From positions 1,302,001-1,366,000 of the forward strand of contig NZ_CP092423.2 in the NCBI RefSeq assembly GCF_022374895.2: a DNA stretch of 64,000 nt. Reading direction: 5' to 3'. The notes beneath the pieces are model-generated. The model worked only from the letters and a program-made list of their open reading frames with translations, made no database searches and had not been told where the DNA came from. Below, piece after piece: positions 1-12,061 of this stretch; position 1 is the stretch's first letter; every line of letters starts with the position of its first letter. The position numbers and the translations under genes are program-made. Source of the DNA: Mycobacterium lentiflavum. GTDB taxonomy: Bacteria > Actinomycetota > Actinomycetes > Mycobacteriales > Mycobacteriaceae.

Positions 1-1314
1 AAGCTGCCCAACGGTGTTTTCCTGGACTGGCAACAGTTTCAATCCACCTACAAGCGCAATACGCTCTACTTCGCCGACCCGACCGGTAAGACGGTGGTGC
101 CCGATCCGCGCTATGTCGCGGTCTCCGATCACGATCAGCTGCCCACCGAACTCATCTCCAAGCTGCTGGCGGGGCCCCGGCCCGAGATGGCGCACACGGT
201 TCGCAACCTGCTCGCCCCGCCGCTGCGCCTGCGCGGGCCGGTGACCCGGGCCGACGGCGGCAAGAACGGGATCGGGCGAGGCTACGGCGGCGCGCGCATC
301 GATTTGCAGAAGCTGTCCACCACCGATCCGCACAGTAGGCAATTGCTTGCCGCACAGATCATTTGGACGCTGGCCAGAGCCGACATCAGAGGTCCGTATG
401 TGATCTATGCCGACGGCGCACCGCTGGACGACAGGTTCGCCGAAGGGTGGACGACCTCCGACGTCGCCGCCACCGACCCGGGTGCGGCCGACGGTGCCGG
501 AGCGGGGTTGCACGCGCTGATCAACGGATCGCTGGTCGGCCTGGACGGGCAGCGGACCACCACGGTGAACGGCGCATTCGGCCGGATGGGCGATCAGACG
601 CTCGCGGCGCTATCCCGCAGCGGCCGGCAGGTGGCGTCCGTGGTCACGCTGCACCGCGGCGCCCCGGACATGGCCGAGTCGCTGTGGATCGGTGATCTCG
701 GTGGTGAGGCGGTGCAATCCGCCGACGGACACAGCCTGACGCGCCCCAGCTGGGCGCTGGACGACGCGGTCTGGGTGGTGGTGGACGGCAATAACGTGCT
801 GCGGGCCATCCAGGAGCCGGCATCCGGGCAACCCGCTCGCCTGCCGGTGGATTCCGGGGCGGTGGCGAGCAAGTTTCCGGGCCCGATCAGCGACCTGCAA
901 TTGTCTCGCGACGGCACGCGGGCCGCGATGGTGATCGGCGGCATGGTCGTTCTCGCCGGTGTGGAGCAGACGCAGGCCGGGCAATATGCGCTGACCTATC
1001 CCCGGCGGTTGGGTTTCGGGCTGGGCAATTCGGTGGTGTCCCTGTACTGGCGCACCGGCGACGACATGGTGGTGACCCGCAACGACCTCGCCCATCCGGT
1101 CTCGTACGTGAACCTCGACGGGGTGAACTCCGACGCCCCCGCACACGGTCTGCAGATTCCGTTGACCGCGATCGCGGCCAACCCGTCGACCGTCTACGTC
1201 GCGGCACCGCAAGGCGTGCTGCAGTATTCGGCGTCCGCGCCGGAAAGCCAGCAGACCTGGTCGGACGTGCCGGGTTTGATGACCGGTGGCGCCGCTCCGG
1301 TGCTGCCGGGGTAA
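1..1314 (+). CDS. lpqB: LpqB family lipoprotein, C-terminal part (5' end outside window)
   Basis: The reading frame is open from the first base, so the N-terminus, with the lipobox and most of the GerMN domain, lies outside the window. What remains is the LpqB C-terminal region: a repetitive beta-rich segment with propeller-like blades, for example around [14 protein letters not shown] and [14 protein letters not shown], ending in a proline/glycine tail. LpqB acts at the cell envelope with the MtrAB two-component system and is normally encoded directly after mtrB. The identification rests on sequence character and on the following order (ComF, ribosome hibernation factor, SecA1), which is the usual mycobacterial one. 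Nothing in the visible part looks damaged. Confidence 0.88.
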   Translation, partial: KLPNGVFLDWQQFQSTYKRNTLYFADPTGKTVVPDPRYVAVSDHDQLPTELISKLLAGPRPEMAHTVRNLLAPPLRLRGPVTRADGGKNGIGRGYGGARIDLQKLSTTDPHSRQLLAAQIIWTLARADIRGPYVIYADGAPLDDRFAEGWTTSDVAATDPGAADGAGAGLHALINGSLVGLDGQRTTTVNGAFGRMGDQTLAALSRSGRQVASVVTLHRGAPDMAESLWIGDLGGEAVQSADGHSLTRPSWALDDAVWVVVDGNNVLRAIQEPASGQPARLPVDSGAVASKFPGPISDLQLSRDGTRAAMVIGGMVVLAGVEQTQAGQYALTYPRRLGFGLGNSVVSLYWRTGDDMVVTRNDLAHPVSYVNLDGVNSDAPAHGLQIPLTAIAANPSTVYVAAPQGVLQYSASAPESQQTWSDVPGLMTGGAAPVLPG

Positions 1315-1404
1315 CGCTAGACCTTCGTCGCGATCTGCAAGGCGACGTCGCCGCGGCTCAGGCCGACGGCCGTTGATGTCACCCCCGCCGGAGACACTGG
1401 GGCC

Positions 1405-2037
1405 GTGCTCGACTTGATCCTGCCGCTGGAGTGCGGCGGCTGCCGGACGGCGTCGACTCGCTGGTGCGACGCGTGCGCCATGGAGCTTCTCGTCAAGCCC
1501 GACGAGCCGCACCTGGCCAGTCCGCGCATCGACCCGCAGGTACCCGTGTTCGCACTCGGGCGGTACGCCGGCGCCCGTCGTCAGGCGATTCTGGCGCTGA
1601 AAGAGCAGGGCCGCCGCGATCTCGTCGCGCCGCTGGCCCGCGCGCTGGCCGTGGGTGTTCACCGGCTGCTCGCCTGGGGCATCGTCGATACCCCGTTGAC
1701 CGTCGTGCCCGCGCCCACCCGGCGCGCGGCGGCACGCCGGCGCGGCGGCGACCCGGTCGCCCGTCTGGCGCAAGCCGCCGTGGGCCGGCATCCGGACGTC
1801 ACCGTCGCCGCGGCGTTGCGCATGAACGCGCTGACCCGCGACTCGGTGGGTCTCGGCACCGCCGAGCGCGAGCGCAACGTCGCCGGCCGGGTGCTGCTGA
1901 ATGGGCGGTTGCCGCGCACCGAGGTGCTGCTCGTCGACGACATCGTCACCACCGGCGCGACCGCGGGTGAGTCGGTCCGGGTCCTGTCGGCGGCCGGAGT
2001 GCGGGTGGCGGCGGTGCTGGCGATCGCGGTCGCCTGA
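1405..2037 (+). CDS. ComF-type phosphoribosyltransferase family protein
   Basis: A 210-residue protein starting at GTG 1405. The N-terminus has the paired cysteines of the ComF zinc site (CGGC, then CDAC at about residues 10-25). The C-terminal half carries a type I phosphoribosyltransferase PRPP loop, VLLVDDIVTTGAT, at about residues 172-184. Family members bind PRPP or nucleotides. ComF in competent bacteria takes part in DNA uptake, but the mycobacterial role is unknown. The gene follows lpqB by 90 bases in the same direction and matches the position of Rv3242c in M. tuberculosis. A phosphoribosyltransferase fold is certain, a specific substrate is not. Confidence 0.85.
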   Translation: MLDLILPLECGGCRTASTRWCDACAMELLVKPDEPHLASPRIDPQVPVFALGRYAGARRQAILALKEQGRRDLVAPLARALAVGVHRLLAWGIVDTPLTVVPAPTRRAAARRRGGDPVARLAQAAVGRHPDVTVAAALRMNALTRDSVGLGTAERERNVAGRVLLNGRLPRTEVLLVDDIVTTGATAGESVRVLSAAGVRVAAVLAIAVA

Positions 2038-2369
2038 ATCGGCGAATCTCGGGCTAAACCAGTGAAATTGCCAAGAAGACGTGAAGAACTCGCTACGGGT
2101 TCGTCAAATCGGTGGCACGGCGAGGCGAACACGAGCTAACGTCGAGGACAACCTTCAACAACTCTTCGGGACCTACTGGTTCCGACTCACTGGTCGTGAT
2201 TTCCCAGGTTGAGACGGCACGTGCGGAGGGGGTGAGTATTCGACACCTTGCGACGGCGGGCTGCCTGCGGCGGTGATTTCCGCAAACCGTTTCCACCCCG
2301 TCGAAGCTTCTTGTAGAAAGCCGGCACGCAGGGCGCGTGCGACGTGAAAAGAGAAATGAGTTGTCACGT
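2038..2369 (+). other. gene-free stretch upstream of hpf
   Basis: About 330 bases between the ComF gene and hpf. I see no convincing small ORF, RNA gene or strong inverted repeat. The region presumably holds the hpf promoter and leader, but no clear -10/-35 pair or known operator could be picked out by eye. Confidence 0.5.
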
Positions 2370-3065
2370 ATGTCAAGGCTCACCGTGGATTCCACTCAGC
2401 TCCTGGACGAACCACCGGCAAGGATCGATGCGCAGGAACCGACCACCACCGCCGAGGTTGTGTTCAAGGGTCGCAACGTCGAGATTCCCGATCACTTCCG
2501 CGTTTACGTCTCGCAGAAACTCGCCCGCTTGGAACGGTTCGACAAGACCATCTACCTTTTCGATGTCGAGCTCAAGCACGAACGCAACCGTCGCCAACGT
2601 AAGTCCTGTCAGCGCGTGGAGATCACCGCGCGGGGCCGTGGGCCGGTAGTCCGTGGCGAGGCGTGCGCCGACAGCTTCTATTCCGCGCTGGAGTCCGCGG
2701 TAGTCCGGCTGGAAAGCCGGCTGCGCCGCGGCAAGGACCGCCGCAAGGTGCACTACGGCGAAAAGACCCCGGTTTCGCTGGCCGAGGCCACCGCGGTGGC
2801 CCCGCCGGAGAGGGCTTTCCGCAACAACCACGCGCCCGCCGAGCCGCATCAACACGACGCCGGCGACGACGACCGAGACCATCAGCCGGGTCGGGTGGTG
2901 CGTACCAAGGAACACCAGGCCACGCCGATGTCGGTCGACGACGCGCTCTACGAGATGGAGCTCGTCGGACACGACTTCTTCTTGTTCTACGACAAGCAGA
3001 CCGAGCGGCCATCCGTCGTCTATCGCCGTCACGCCTATGACTACGGACTGATCAGGCTCTCCTGA
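2370..3065 (+). CDS. hpf: ribosome hibernation promoting factor, long form (HPF/MPY)
   Basis: A protein of about 231 residues of the long HPF type. The N-terminal domain (about residues 30-125) is the ribosome-binding S30AE fold, with FKGRNVEIPDHFRVYVSQKLARLERF and a basic stretch KHERNRRQRK. A charged linker follows, then the short C-terminal dimerisation domain beginning near residue 175 (MSVDDALYEMELVGHDFFLFYD). Such proteins bind the 30S decoding region and silence or dimerise ribosomes in stationary phase or starvation. ATG 2370 is chosen because the following MSRLTVDS matches the usual mycobacterial N-terminus. TTG 2361 and GTG 2337 are in frame and possible. It lies 79 bases before secA1, as in M. 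tuberculosis (Rv3241c). Confidence 0.92.
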   Translation: MSRLTVDSTQLLDEPPARIDAQEPTTTAEVVFKGRNVEIPDHFRVYVSQKLARLERFDKTIYLFDVELKHERNRRQRKSCQRVEITARGRGPVVRGEACADSFYSALESAVVRLESRLRRGKDRRKVHYGEKTPVSLAEATAVAPPERAFRNNHAPAEPHQHDAGDDDRDHQPGRVVRTKEHQATPMSVDDALYEMELVGHDFFLFYDKQTERPSVVYRRHAYDYGLIRLS

Positions 3066-3144
3066 GGATCAGCGGCCATCAGCTGGTCGTCCCCTACGAT
3101 GGGAGTCGCCTTACTAAAGACTCCTACCCACAGGGGACCTAGCT

Positions 3145-6003
<2,859 letters not shown>

Positions 6004-6027
6004 CCGCGCGACTCACCGAGCGCTCAA

Positions 6028-6084
6028 CGCCGAGTGTGAAGTTGGTTTCACACTCGGCGCCCAACGTGAAACTAACTTCACGTT
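6028..6084. terminator. two tandem hairpins after secA1 (terminator or dispersed palindromic repeat)
   Basis: The first hairpin has a perfect 13-bp stem (6028-6040 with 6047-6059, 6-base loop), the second an 8-bp stem (6063-6070 with 6077-6084, 6-base loop). The 16-base core of the second, GTGAAACTAACTTCAC, is the reverse complement of the core of the first with one change, so the two hairpins are inverted copies of each other. No T-tract follows. The position 25 bases after secA1 suggests transcription termination, but the GAGTGTG...CACACTC arms also resemble the element at 62172-62234. Confidence 0.7.
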
Positions 6085-6154
6085 CGCGGCGCTAACCGTG
6101 AGTTGAGGCATAAGCCTCATGCGTGGGTCCGGTGGTGCCGCGCAGCATCGATGC

Positions 6155-6901
6155 ATGAATACGTTGCACACTCCCGCCGACGCCGCCGCGGCCGTTCTGC
6201 ACAACGCCACGCTGCCCCCCGGTGACGACGAAAGATTCGCCGGTTTCGGGGTTTTGGGGCTTCCCTTCGCCAGCGGGCATTACCTCGCACTGCGCTGCAT
6301 ACCCACGTCGTCGTTCGCGCCGGGCTACCGGTCGGTATGGCATCGCGATGCCGCCGGCGTATGGACGTTTTACGCGACCAGCCCTGGCGAGCTCAGTTGC
6401 TCCCGCTTCTTCAGCTCGGCCACGCCGAACGACGCGGTGCGGTGCGAAATCGACGTCGCCTGGGTGACGCCGTGGTCGCTGTATATCCGGATTCCCGGCT
6501 TGCTCGAATGGCATCTCGATCTCGGGACCAGCCCGTCGACCCGGCTGATGAGCGCGATCGCGCCGCGATTGCCCGGATGGGCGTGGACCAACCAATGGGC
6601 GCTCGGCGTTCTCGGGTGGGTCGCCCGACCGCTGCTGGGCGCCGGGCGGGTGCGGCTGTCCGGCAAGGCGCCGAACGGCCAACGATTCATGATCGCCCCC
6701 AAGCGATTCTGGGCCGTCAGCGATTCGCGCGCGGTGTGGCGCGGCGAAGACCTCGGCGCGGTGACCCCGTTGCCGCGGCAGGCCCGCCTGGCCGACTTCT
6801 GGGGCCCGCAGCGCGGCCTGTTCGTGACCGGGGGCGGTCGGCTCGAGGCGTTCGACCCGGGCCGTCACCGCGCCGTGCAGCGCACTGTCTCGATTTGCTG
6901 A
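6155..6901 (+). CDS. conserved hypothetical protein, unrecognised family
   Basis: A protein of about 248 residues if started at ATG 6155 (MNTLHTPADAAAAV); an in-frame ATG at 6119 would add 12 residues, six of them in a glycine/alanine-rich run. There is no signal peptide and no clear membrane segment. The sequence is rich in aromatic residues and contains beta-strand-like stretches (GHYLALRCIP, VWTFYATSP, WSLYIRIPGLLEWHLDLG). I do not recognise the family. It could be a lipid-binding barrel, but that is only an impression. It ends 31 bases before the HD-GYP regulator gene in the same direction, so the two may be cotranscribed. Confidence 0.75.
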   Translation: MNTLHTPADAAAAVLHNATLPPGDDERFAGFGVLGLPFASGHYLALRCIPTSSFAPGYRSVWHRDAAGVWTFYATSPGELSCSRFFSSATPNDAVRCEIDVAWVTPWSLYIRIPGLLEWHLDLGTSPSTRLMSAIAPRLPGWAWTNQWALGVLGWVARPLLGAGRVRLSGKAPNGQRFMIAPKRFWAVSDSRAVWRGEDLGAVTPLPRQARLADFWGPQRGLFVTGGGRLEAFDPGRHRAVQRTVSIC

Positions 6902-6932
6902 CTTGCCCGCGACCGAAGGAGACAATGGGCCG

Positions 6933-8516
6933 ATGCCGTCGCACACAGCCGAGCCGGCGCCGGCGGGCGAGGCGCCCAGCCGGGCCGAATTGCTCGCGGC
7001 GCTATCCGTGGCGATCGACCTCGGATTGGGACAGCCCGCCGAGCACATGCTGCGCGCGGCGATGATCGCGACCCGGCTCGCGGATCGGCTGGGACTCACC
7101 GACGCGCAACGCGATTGCGTTTACTACACGACACTTGTGATGTGGATCGGATGTCACGCCGACTCCCATGAATACGCGCGGTGGTTCGGCGATGACATTG
7201 CGGTACGCCATGACTCGTATCTGGTCGACTGGTCGGGCCTGCCGTATTGGCGATTCCTGCTGGGCAACATCGGTCGCGGTCAGCCGTTGGCACAGCGGCT
7301 GACCATCATGGCAACCCTGTTCGCCAATGCGCGTGGTCAATTGTCCCGACTCATCCACTCGCACTGCACCTCCGCGGCGCTGCTGGCGGATTGCATCGGC
7401 CTGGGCCCCGACGTCCAGGCGTCGCTTGCGTTCACTTTCGAGCGCTACGACGGCGGCGGCCTGCCCGCCGGTGCACACGGCGACGAGATTCCGATCCAGA
7501 TGCGGGTTGCCCAACTCGCCGACATGGTCGAGGTGCACCACCGCACCTACGGTGTCGAGGGCGCCGTGGCGATGGCTCGCAGCCGCCGCGGTGGCCAGTT
7601 CGACCCGAAGGTCGTCGACACGTTCATCCGCCATGCCGACGCGATCCTGGCCGGACCGGGCCCCGGCGATGCGTGGGCCGCGGCGGTGCGCGAGGCGCCC
7701 GATCGTCACCAACGGCTCGACGACAACGGGCTGGACGCACTGCTTGTCGCGTTCGGCGACTTTGTCGACCTCAAATGCCCCTTCACCCTTGGACATTCGC
7801 GTGCGGTGGCCCGGCTCGCCGGTGATGCGGCACTGGCGGCCGGCGTCGACGCCGCCTCGGCGGCCCTGACGTGACGTGCGGGCCACGTTCACGACCTGGG
7901 CCGCATCGGCGTGTCGAATCAAATCTGGTCCAAGCCAGGGTCGTTGACCGCGGGCGAATTCGAGCGGGTGCGACTGCATCCCTATCTGACCGCCCGGATC
8001 CTCAACCAGGTTCGTGGTCTTGGGCGGCTGGCCGAAGTCGCCGGCAACCACCATGAATGCCTGAACGGATCGGGATATCCACGCGGACTTGCCGGTACCG
8101 CGCTGAGCCTGCCCGACCGTATCCTCGGGGCTGCGGTCAGTTACCAATCCGCTTGTGAGCCAAGGCCTTACCGCAATGAGCTATCGTCCGACGCGGCGAT
8201 TCGGCGGTTGCACGAGCGGGTGAGCGCCGGTGAGCTCGACTCCGTCGCGGTCGAAGCGGTGTTGCATGCGGCGGGCCAGCCCGCCCAACGGCCCAAGCCA
8301 CGTCCGGACGGTCTGACCCCGCGCGAGATCGAGGTGCTCTGCCTGGTCGCGCGCGGCGCGTCGAACAAGGAAATCGCGGCGACGCTGGTGATCAGCGAGA
8401 AGACCGCCCGCAACCATGTGGAGCGAACGTACGCCAAGATCGGCGTCTCAAATCGCATCGGCGCCAGCATGTATGCCCTGCAACAGGGGTTGTCGTCACC
8501 AGCTGCAGAAAATTGA
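6933..8516 (+). pseudogene. HD-GYP domain / LuxR-type regulator interrupted by an in-frame stop codon
   Basis: One reading frame runs from ATG 6933 (GAAGGAGA at 6914-6921) to 8516, broken only by TGA at 7872-7874. Before the stop come two HD-like helical regions, one with YDGGGLP (about residue 170). The text resumes at once with RAGHVHDLGRIGVSN, the catalytic HD signature, then NHHECLNGSGYP, the GYP signature. The protein ends in a LuxR-type helix-turn-helix (LTPREIEVLCLVARGASNKEIAATL). HD-GYP proteins usually hydrolyse cyclic di-GMP or related nucleotides. A single CGA-to-TGA change would explain the stop. Truncation removes both catalytic motifs and the DNA-binding domain. A sequencing error or stop readthrough cannot be excluded. 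Confidence 0.8.
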
Positions 8517-8563
8517 GGCACTCGCCCCATTCCGTTGCGCGGGATTCGGCGGACAATCAACGC

Positions 8564-9319
8564 ATGAGTCGATATTTGACAATCTGTTACGGCGCAGTGG
8601 CTTATCTGCTGTTCCTGGTGTCGTTCGTGTACGCGATCGGATTCGTCGGCAACATCGTGGTGCCCCGCAGCGTCGACCATGCGCTCTCGGCCCCGGTCGG
8701 CCCGGCGGTGCTGATTGACGCACTCCTGCTTGGTGTTTTCGCAATTCAGCACAGCGTCATGGCGCGTCCCGCGTTCAAGAGATGGTGGACCCGATTTGTG
8801 CCCACGTCGATCGAACGCAGTACCTACGTGATCCTGGCGAGTGCCGCGCTATTGCTGCTCTACTGGCAGTGGCGCACGCTGCCCGACCTCGTGTGGGACG
8901 TGCGTCTGCCGGCGGCACGCGTGGTTGTGTGGGCGTTGTTCTGGCTCGGCTGGGCGACGGTGTTCTTCTCGTCCTTCATGGTCAGCCACTTCGACCTGTT
9001 CGGCCTGCGGCAGGTGTACCTGGCCTGGCGCGGAAAGCCCTACCGCGAATTGGACTTTCGTGTTCGCTACCTGTACAGGTTGGTGCGTCACCCGCTGATG
9101 CTGGGCTTTTTGATCGCATTCTGGGCGACGCCCACGATGACGGTCGGGCACCTGCTGTTCAGCGTCGCCACAACGGGTTACATCCTGATCGCGTTGCGGC
9201 TGGAAGAACACGACCTGGTCGCGTCACTGGGCGAGCAGTACCGTGCCTACCGCCGCGAGGTGCCGGCGCTGGTGCCCGGGACCCGGCGGCACCCGCACGC
9301 GCCGGCCGGCCAGCACTAG
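8564..9319 (+). CDS. mddA: MddA-type methanethiol S-methyltransferase / isoprenylcysteine methyltransferase-like membrane protein
   Basis: A membrane protein of about 251 residues starting at ATG 8564, with five or six hydrophobic helices. The C-terminal part has the SAM-binding signature of the isoprenylcysteine methyltransferase superfamily, RHPLMLGFLIAFWATP (about residues 175-190), followed by LEEHDLVASLGEQYRAYRREVP. This matches MddA, which methylates methanethiol to dimethyl sulfide. A working M. tuberculosis homologue at the corresponding locus (Rv3238c) has been described, as I recall. Its last four bases overlap the convergent SRPBCC gene. A more general thiol or lipid methyltransferase is the alternative. 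Confidence 0.78.
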   Translation: MSRYLTICYGAVAYLLFLVSFVYAIGFVGNIVVPRSVDHALSAPVGPAVLIDALLLGVFAIQHSVMARPAFKRWWTRFVPTSIERSTYVILASAALLLLYWQWRTLPDLVWDVRLPAARVVVWALFWLGWATVFFSSFMVSHFDLFGLRQVYLAWRGKPYRELDFRVRYLYRLVRHPLMLGFLIAFWATPTMTVGHLLFSVATTGYILIALRLEEHDLVASLGEQYRAYRREVPALVPGTRRHPHAPAGQH

Positions 9320-9789
9320 CCCTCGACAAGCGTCGCGATGCGGTCCAGGGTGGCGCGCATGCCGTCGGCGGTTTTTTGCGGCATCGAGCCGCGGGTGATC
9401 ATCGCCTTCTGCCTGTCCTGCGACACGTCCCAGGTTTCGCGGACCAGGGTGCCAGCGGTGCCGTCCGGGGTCGGAGCCAGCTCGTAGCGCCAGATACGGC
9501 CACCCACCCGGCCGCCCATCGCGGTGGTCTTCCACGCGATGCGCCGGTCCGGTTCGTACTCGATGACGGTGTTGGTGGTGCGGTAGGGGAGGAACAGCGT
9601 CTCCTTGCGCCCCCGCATCGCCATCCCGAATGTCGAACCCTTGGTCAGGGGAACCGAGTCCTGCGTGCAGCGATTCACCGACTCCGAACCGTCGAAGCTG
9701 GCATGTTTGCCGGCGTCGGCCAGTAGCGCGAAGATCCTGTTCGGCGGTGCTTTGATGACCCGCTCGACGCTGACCGTGTCTGAATCCAT
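9316..9789 (-). CDS. SRPBCC (START-like) family protein
   Basis: A 157-residue protein of the polyketide cyclase/dehydrase type. It begins with the usual first strand and helix, VSVERVIKAPPNRIFALLADAGKHASFDGS, and ends with the long C-terminal helix TADGMRATLDRIATLVEG. Members form a helix-grip fold with a hydrophobic cavity and bind lipids or other small hydrophobic ligands. No enzymatic residues stand out. It is convergent with the mddA-like gene with a four-base overlap. The ligand cannot be told from sequence. Confidence 0.85.
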   Translation of the reverse strand: MDSDTVSVERVIKAPPNRIFALLADAGKHASFDGSESVNRCTQDSVPLTKGSTFGMAMRGRKETLFLPYRTTNTVIEYEPDRRIAWKTTAMGGRVGGRIWRYELAPTPDGTAGTLVRETWDVSQDRQKAMITRGSMPQKTADGMRATLDRIATLVEG

Positions 9790-9888
9790 TCGGCAACACT
9801 AGCGCCGCCCGGCGGCTATGAACTCGGTCTGGATGGCGGCAAACTGTGCGCGCCCAGCCCGGAGGAGCCGGATCGCCGGCCTAGCCAA

Positions 9889-10437
9889 TCAACCGATGTG
9901 CAGGGCCACCACCTGCCACCGGATTCCGGTGCTGGTGGGGAGCTTCTCCACCCGAGCGGCGATGGCGTGGATGCGGTCGCCGCGGCTGTAGGAGCCGAAC
10001 ACCTCGGCAGCGGTCTCCGGATCCCGGTGCCCGACCGGCTGCAGCCGCATCCGGCGCAGCACCGCGGCGCCCGGGCGCCCGCCGCGCGACTGGCTGACCG
10101 ACAGCACGGAGTCGACGAGGCCGCGCACCAGCAGCGGCTGGAGCTGGGTGACCGGCCGCCGGTGATCGATGACCTCCAGCACCCGGCGCAGCGCGGCGTC
10201 GGCGAAGGCCGCCGCCTGACGCATTGCCTCGGACCAGACCGCCGCGATCGGCTCGGGCTCCCTGACCGGCCGCCCGCTGTAGGGCCGGCGCGGCCCACCC
10301 CCGCTTCGGCGGGCGACGGCCGGCTGCCGGCATCCGGCGACGTTGCGCGGTACCGCCCGTGGCGGCGGTTCGTACTCGACGACCGGCATGACGGCGAAAT
10401 CGGCACGGTGAGAGGGATTTACGGAGCTGATGGTCAA
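9889..10437 (-). CDS. Rv3235-like conserved actinobacterial protein
   Basis: A 182-residue protein. The first 60 residues are proline/arginine-rich and look disordered. The C-terminal 120 residues form a compact domain (AAAFADAALRRVLEVIDHRRPVTQL, then LQPVGHRDPETAAEVFGSYSRGDRIHAIAARVE, ending ALHIG). The domain matches the Rv3235 family, which in other actinobacteria lies near secA and related genes; its function is unknown. It has no signal peptide or membrane segment. The gene is divergent from the acyltransferase at 10629 across a 191-base gap that must hold both promoters. Confidence 0.75.
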   Translation of the reverse strand: MTISSVNPSHRADFAVMPVVEYEPPPRAVPRNVAGCRQPAVARRSGGGPRRPYSGRPVREPEPIAAVWSEAMRQAAAFADAALRRVLEVIDHRRPVTQLQPLLVRGLVDSVLSVSQSRGGRPGAAVLRRMRLQPVGHRDPETAAEVFGSYSRGDRIHAIAARVEKLPTSTGIRWQVVALHIG

Positions 10438-10628
10438 CGCGCACTCTCCAAGTCATCGGTGAACGAGCGGCCTGCAGGAGAGTGACAGACAATTGGTCTT
10501 TCAATTGCCGGTCATCATCGCACAATTCGGCATCGCGCGTACCCGCGCCGTGTGGTGCCCTAGCGGACGATTACGGTGAGCGGGAACATCGGGAAACCGA
10601 AGGATTGAACTAGGAGGCCAGGGCCGCA

Positions 10629-12038
10629 ATGGTGACCCGGTTGTCCACATCGGACGCATCCTTCTATCGGCTCGAAAACACCGCCACCCCGATGTACGTC
10701 GGATCGCTGTCCATCCTGCAGCGCCCGCGCGCCGGATTGAGTTACGAGACGCTGCTCGCCGCCGTCGAACAGCGGTTGCCGCAAATACCTCGCTATCGGC
10801 AGAAGGTACGCGAAGTGGGGGTCGGCCTGGCCCGGCCGGTGTGGATCGACGACGCCGATTTCGACATCACCTACCATGTGCGGCGCTCGTCGCTGCCGTC
10901 GCCGGGCAGCGACGAGCAGCTGCACGAGCTCGTCGCCCGGCTGGCCGCACGGCCGCTGGACAAGACGCGGCCGCTGTGGGAGATGTACCTGGTTGAAGGC
11001 CTGGCCAACAATCGGGTCGCGCTCTACACCAAGTCGCATCAGGCACTGATCAACGGGATGAGCGCGCTGGAGATCGGCCATGTGATCGCCGATCGAACCC
11101 GGCAGCCGGCGCCGTTCCCCGAGGACATCTGGATCCCGGAACGCGAACCCGGCTCGACGCGGCTGCTGCTCGGCGCGCTCACCGACTGGGTGGTGGGCCC
11201 GGGCACGCAGTTGCAGGCCGTCGGCTCCGCGATGGCGGGGGCGGCGACGAACTATGGCGAACTGCTCAACGTGGGTCGTCGGGTCTTCGACTTCGCGCGC
11301 ACGGTCGCGCGCGGCACCGCGCCCAGCAGCCCGCTCAACGCCACCGTCTCGCGGCATCGGCGGTTCACCGTCGCGCGCGGAAGCCTCGAGGACTACCGGA
11401 CGGTGCGCGCGCGCTACGACTGCGACATCAACGATGTGGTGCTGGCCGTGGTGACCGGCGCGCTGGGCAACTGGCTGATGTCACGCGGAATGGCCGTGTC
11501 GTCGAGCGCGACCATTCGGGCGATGGCACCGCTATCGGTCTATGCCGAGGACCAACACGACTCGACGGGTCCCGGCCAGATGATCAGTCAGGTCTCCCCG
11601 TTCCTGGTCGACCTGCCGGTGGGTGAGGGCAACGCGGTGGTGCGGCTATCGCAGATCGCGCACGCGACCGAATCCAATCCGTCGGCCGCCCGGTTGGTCG
11701 ACGCCCGGACCATCGTCACACTGTCGGGTTTCGCGCCACCGACCCTGCACGCCATGGGCATCCGGGTGGCCACCAGCTTCTCGGCGCGCTTGTTCAACTT
11801 GTTGATCACCAATGCGCCCGGAGCCCAGTCGCAGATGTATGTCGCCGGCACCAAACTGCTGGAGACCTACGCGGTGCCACCGCTGCTGCATAATCAGGCG
11901 TTGGCGATCGGTGTGACGTCCTACAACGGGACGCTGTATTTCGGAATTAACGCCGATCGCGAGGCGATGAGCGATGTCGACCTGCTCCCGGCGTTGTTGA
12001 AGCAATCACTCGAGGAACTACTCGAAGCTTCCCGCTAG
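10629..12038 (+). CDS. tgs3: wax ester synthase/diacylglycerol acyltransferase family protein (Tgs3-like)
   Basis: A 469-residue WS/DGAT protein. The N-terminus (RLSTSDASFYRLENTATPMYVGSLSIL) and the C-terminal NAPGAQSQMYVAGTKL block are typical of the family, which transfers acyl groups from acyl-CoA to diacylglycerol or alcohols to make storage lipid. The active-site motif HHxxxDG reads HQALING (about residues 138-144), so the second histidine, taken as the catalytic base, is glutamine and the aspartate is asparagine. Activity as a classical acyltransferase is therefore doubtful. In M. tuberculosis the corresponding locus is split into Rv3234c (tgs3) and Rv3233c; here one intact frame covers both. 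TAGGAGG (10611-10617) precedes the start. It lies 23 bases before ppk2. Confidence 0.88.
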   Translation: MVTRLSTSDASFYRLENTATPMYVGSLSILQRPRAGLSYETLLAAVEQRLPQIPRYRQKVREVGVGLARPVWIDDADFDITYHVRRSSLPSPGSDEQLHELVARLAARPLDKTRPLWEMYLVEGLANNRVALYTKSHQALINGMSALEIGHVIADRTRQPAPFPEDIWIPEREPGSTRLLLGALTDWVVGPGTQLQAVGSAMAGAATNYGELLNVGRRVFDFARTVARGTAPSSPLNATVSRHRRFTVARGSLEDYRTVRARYDCDINDVVLAVVTGALGNWLMSRGMAVSSSATIRAMAPLSVYAEDQHDSTGPGQMISQVSPFLVDLPVGEGNAVVRLSQIAHATESNPSAARLVDARTIVTLSGFAPPTLHAMGIRVATSFSARLFNLLITNAPGAQSQMYVAGTKLLETYAVPPLLHNQALAIGVTSYNGTLYFGINADREAMSDVDLLPALLKQSLEELLEASR

Positions 12039-12061
12039 AAGGTAGCGGTGAAAATTGGTGT

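Noticed and set aside
10560..10628. SigH-type promoter (GGGAACATC) before the Tgs3-like gene
   Set aside because: No GTT-type -10 lies at the required 16-19 base distance.
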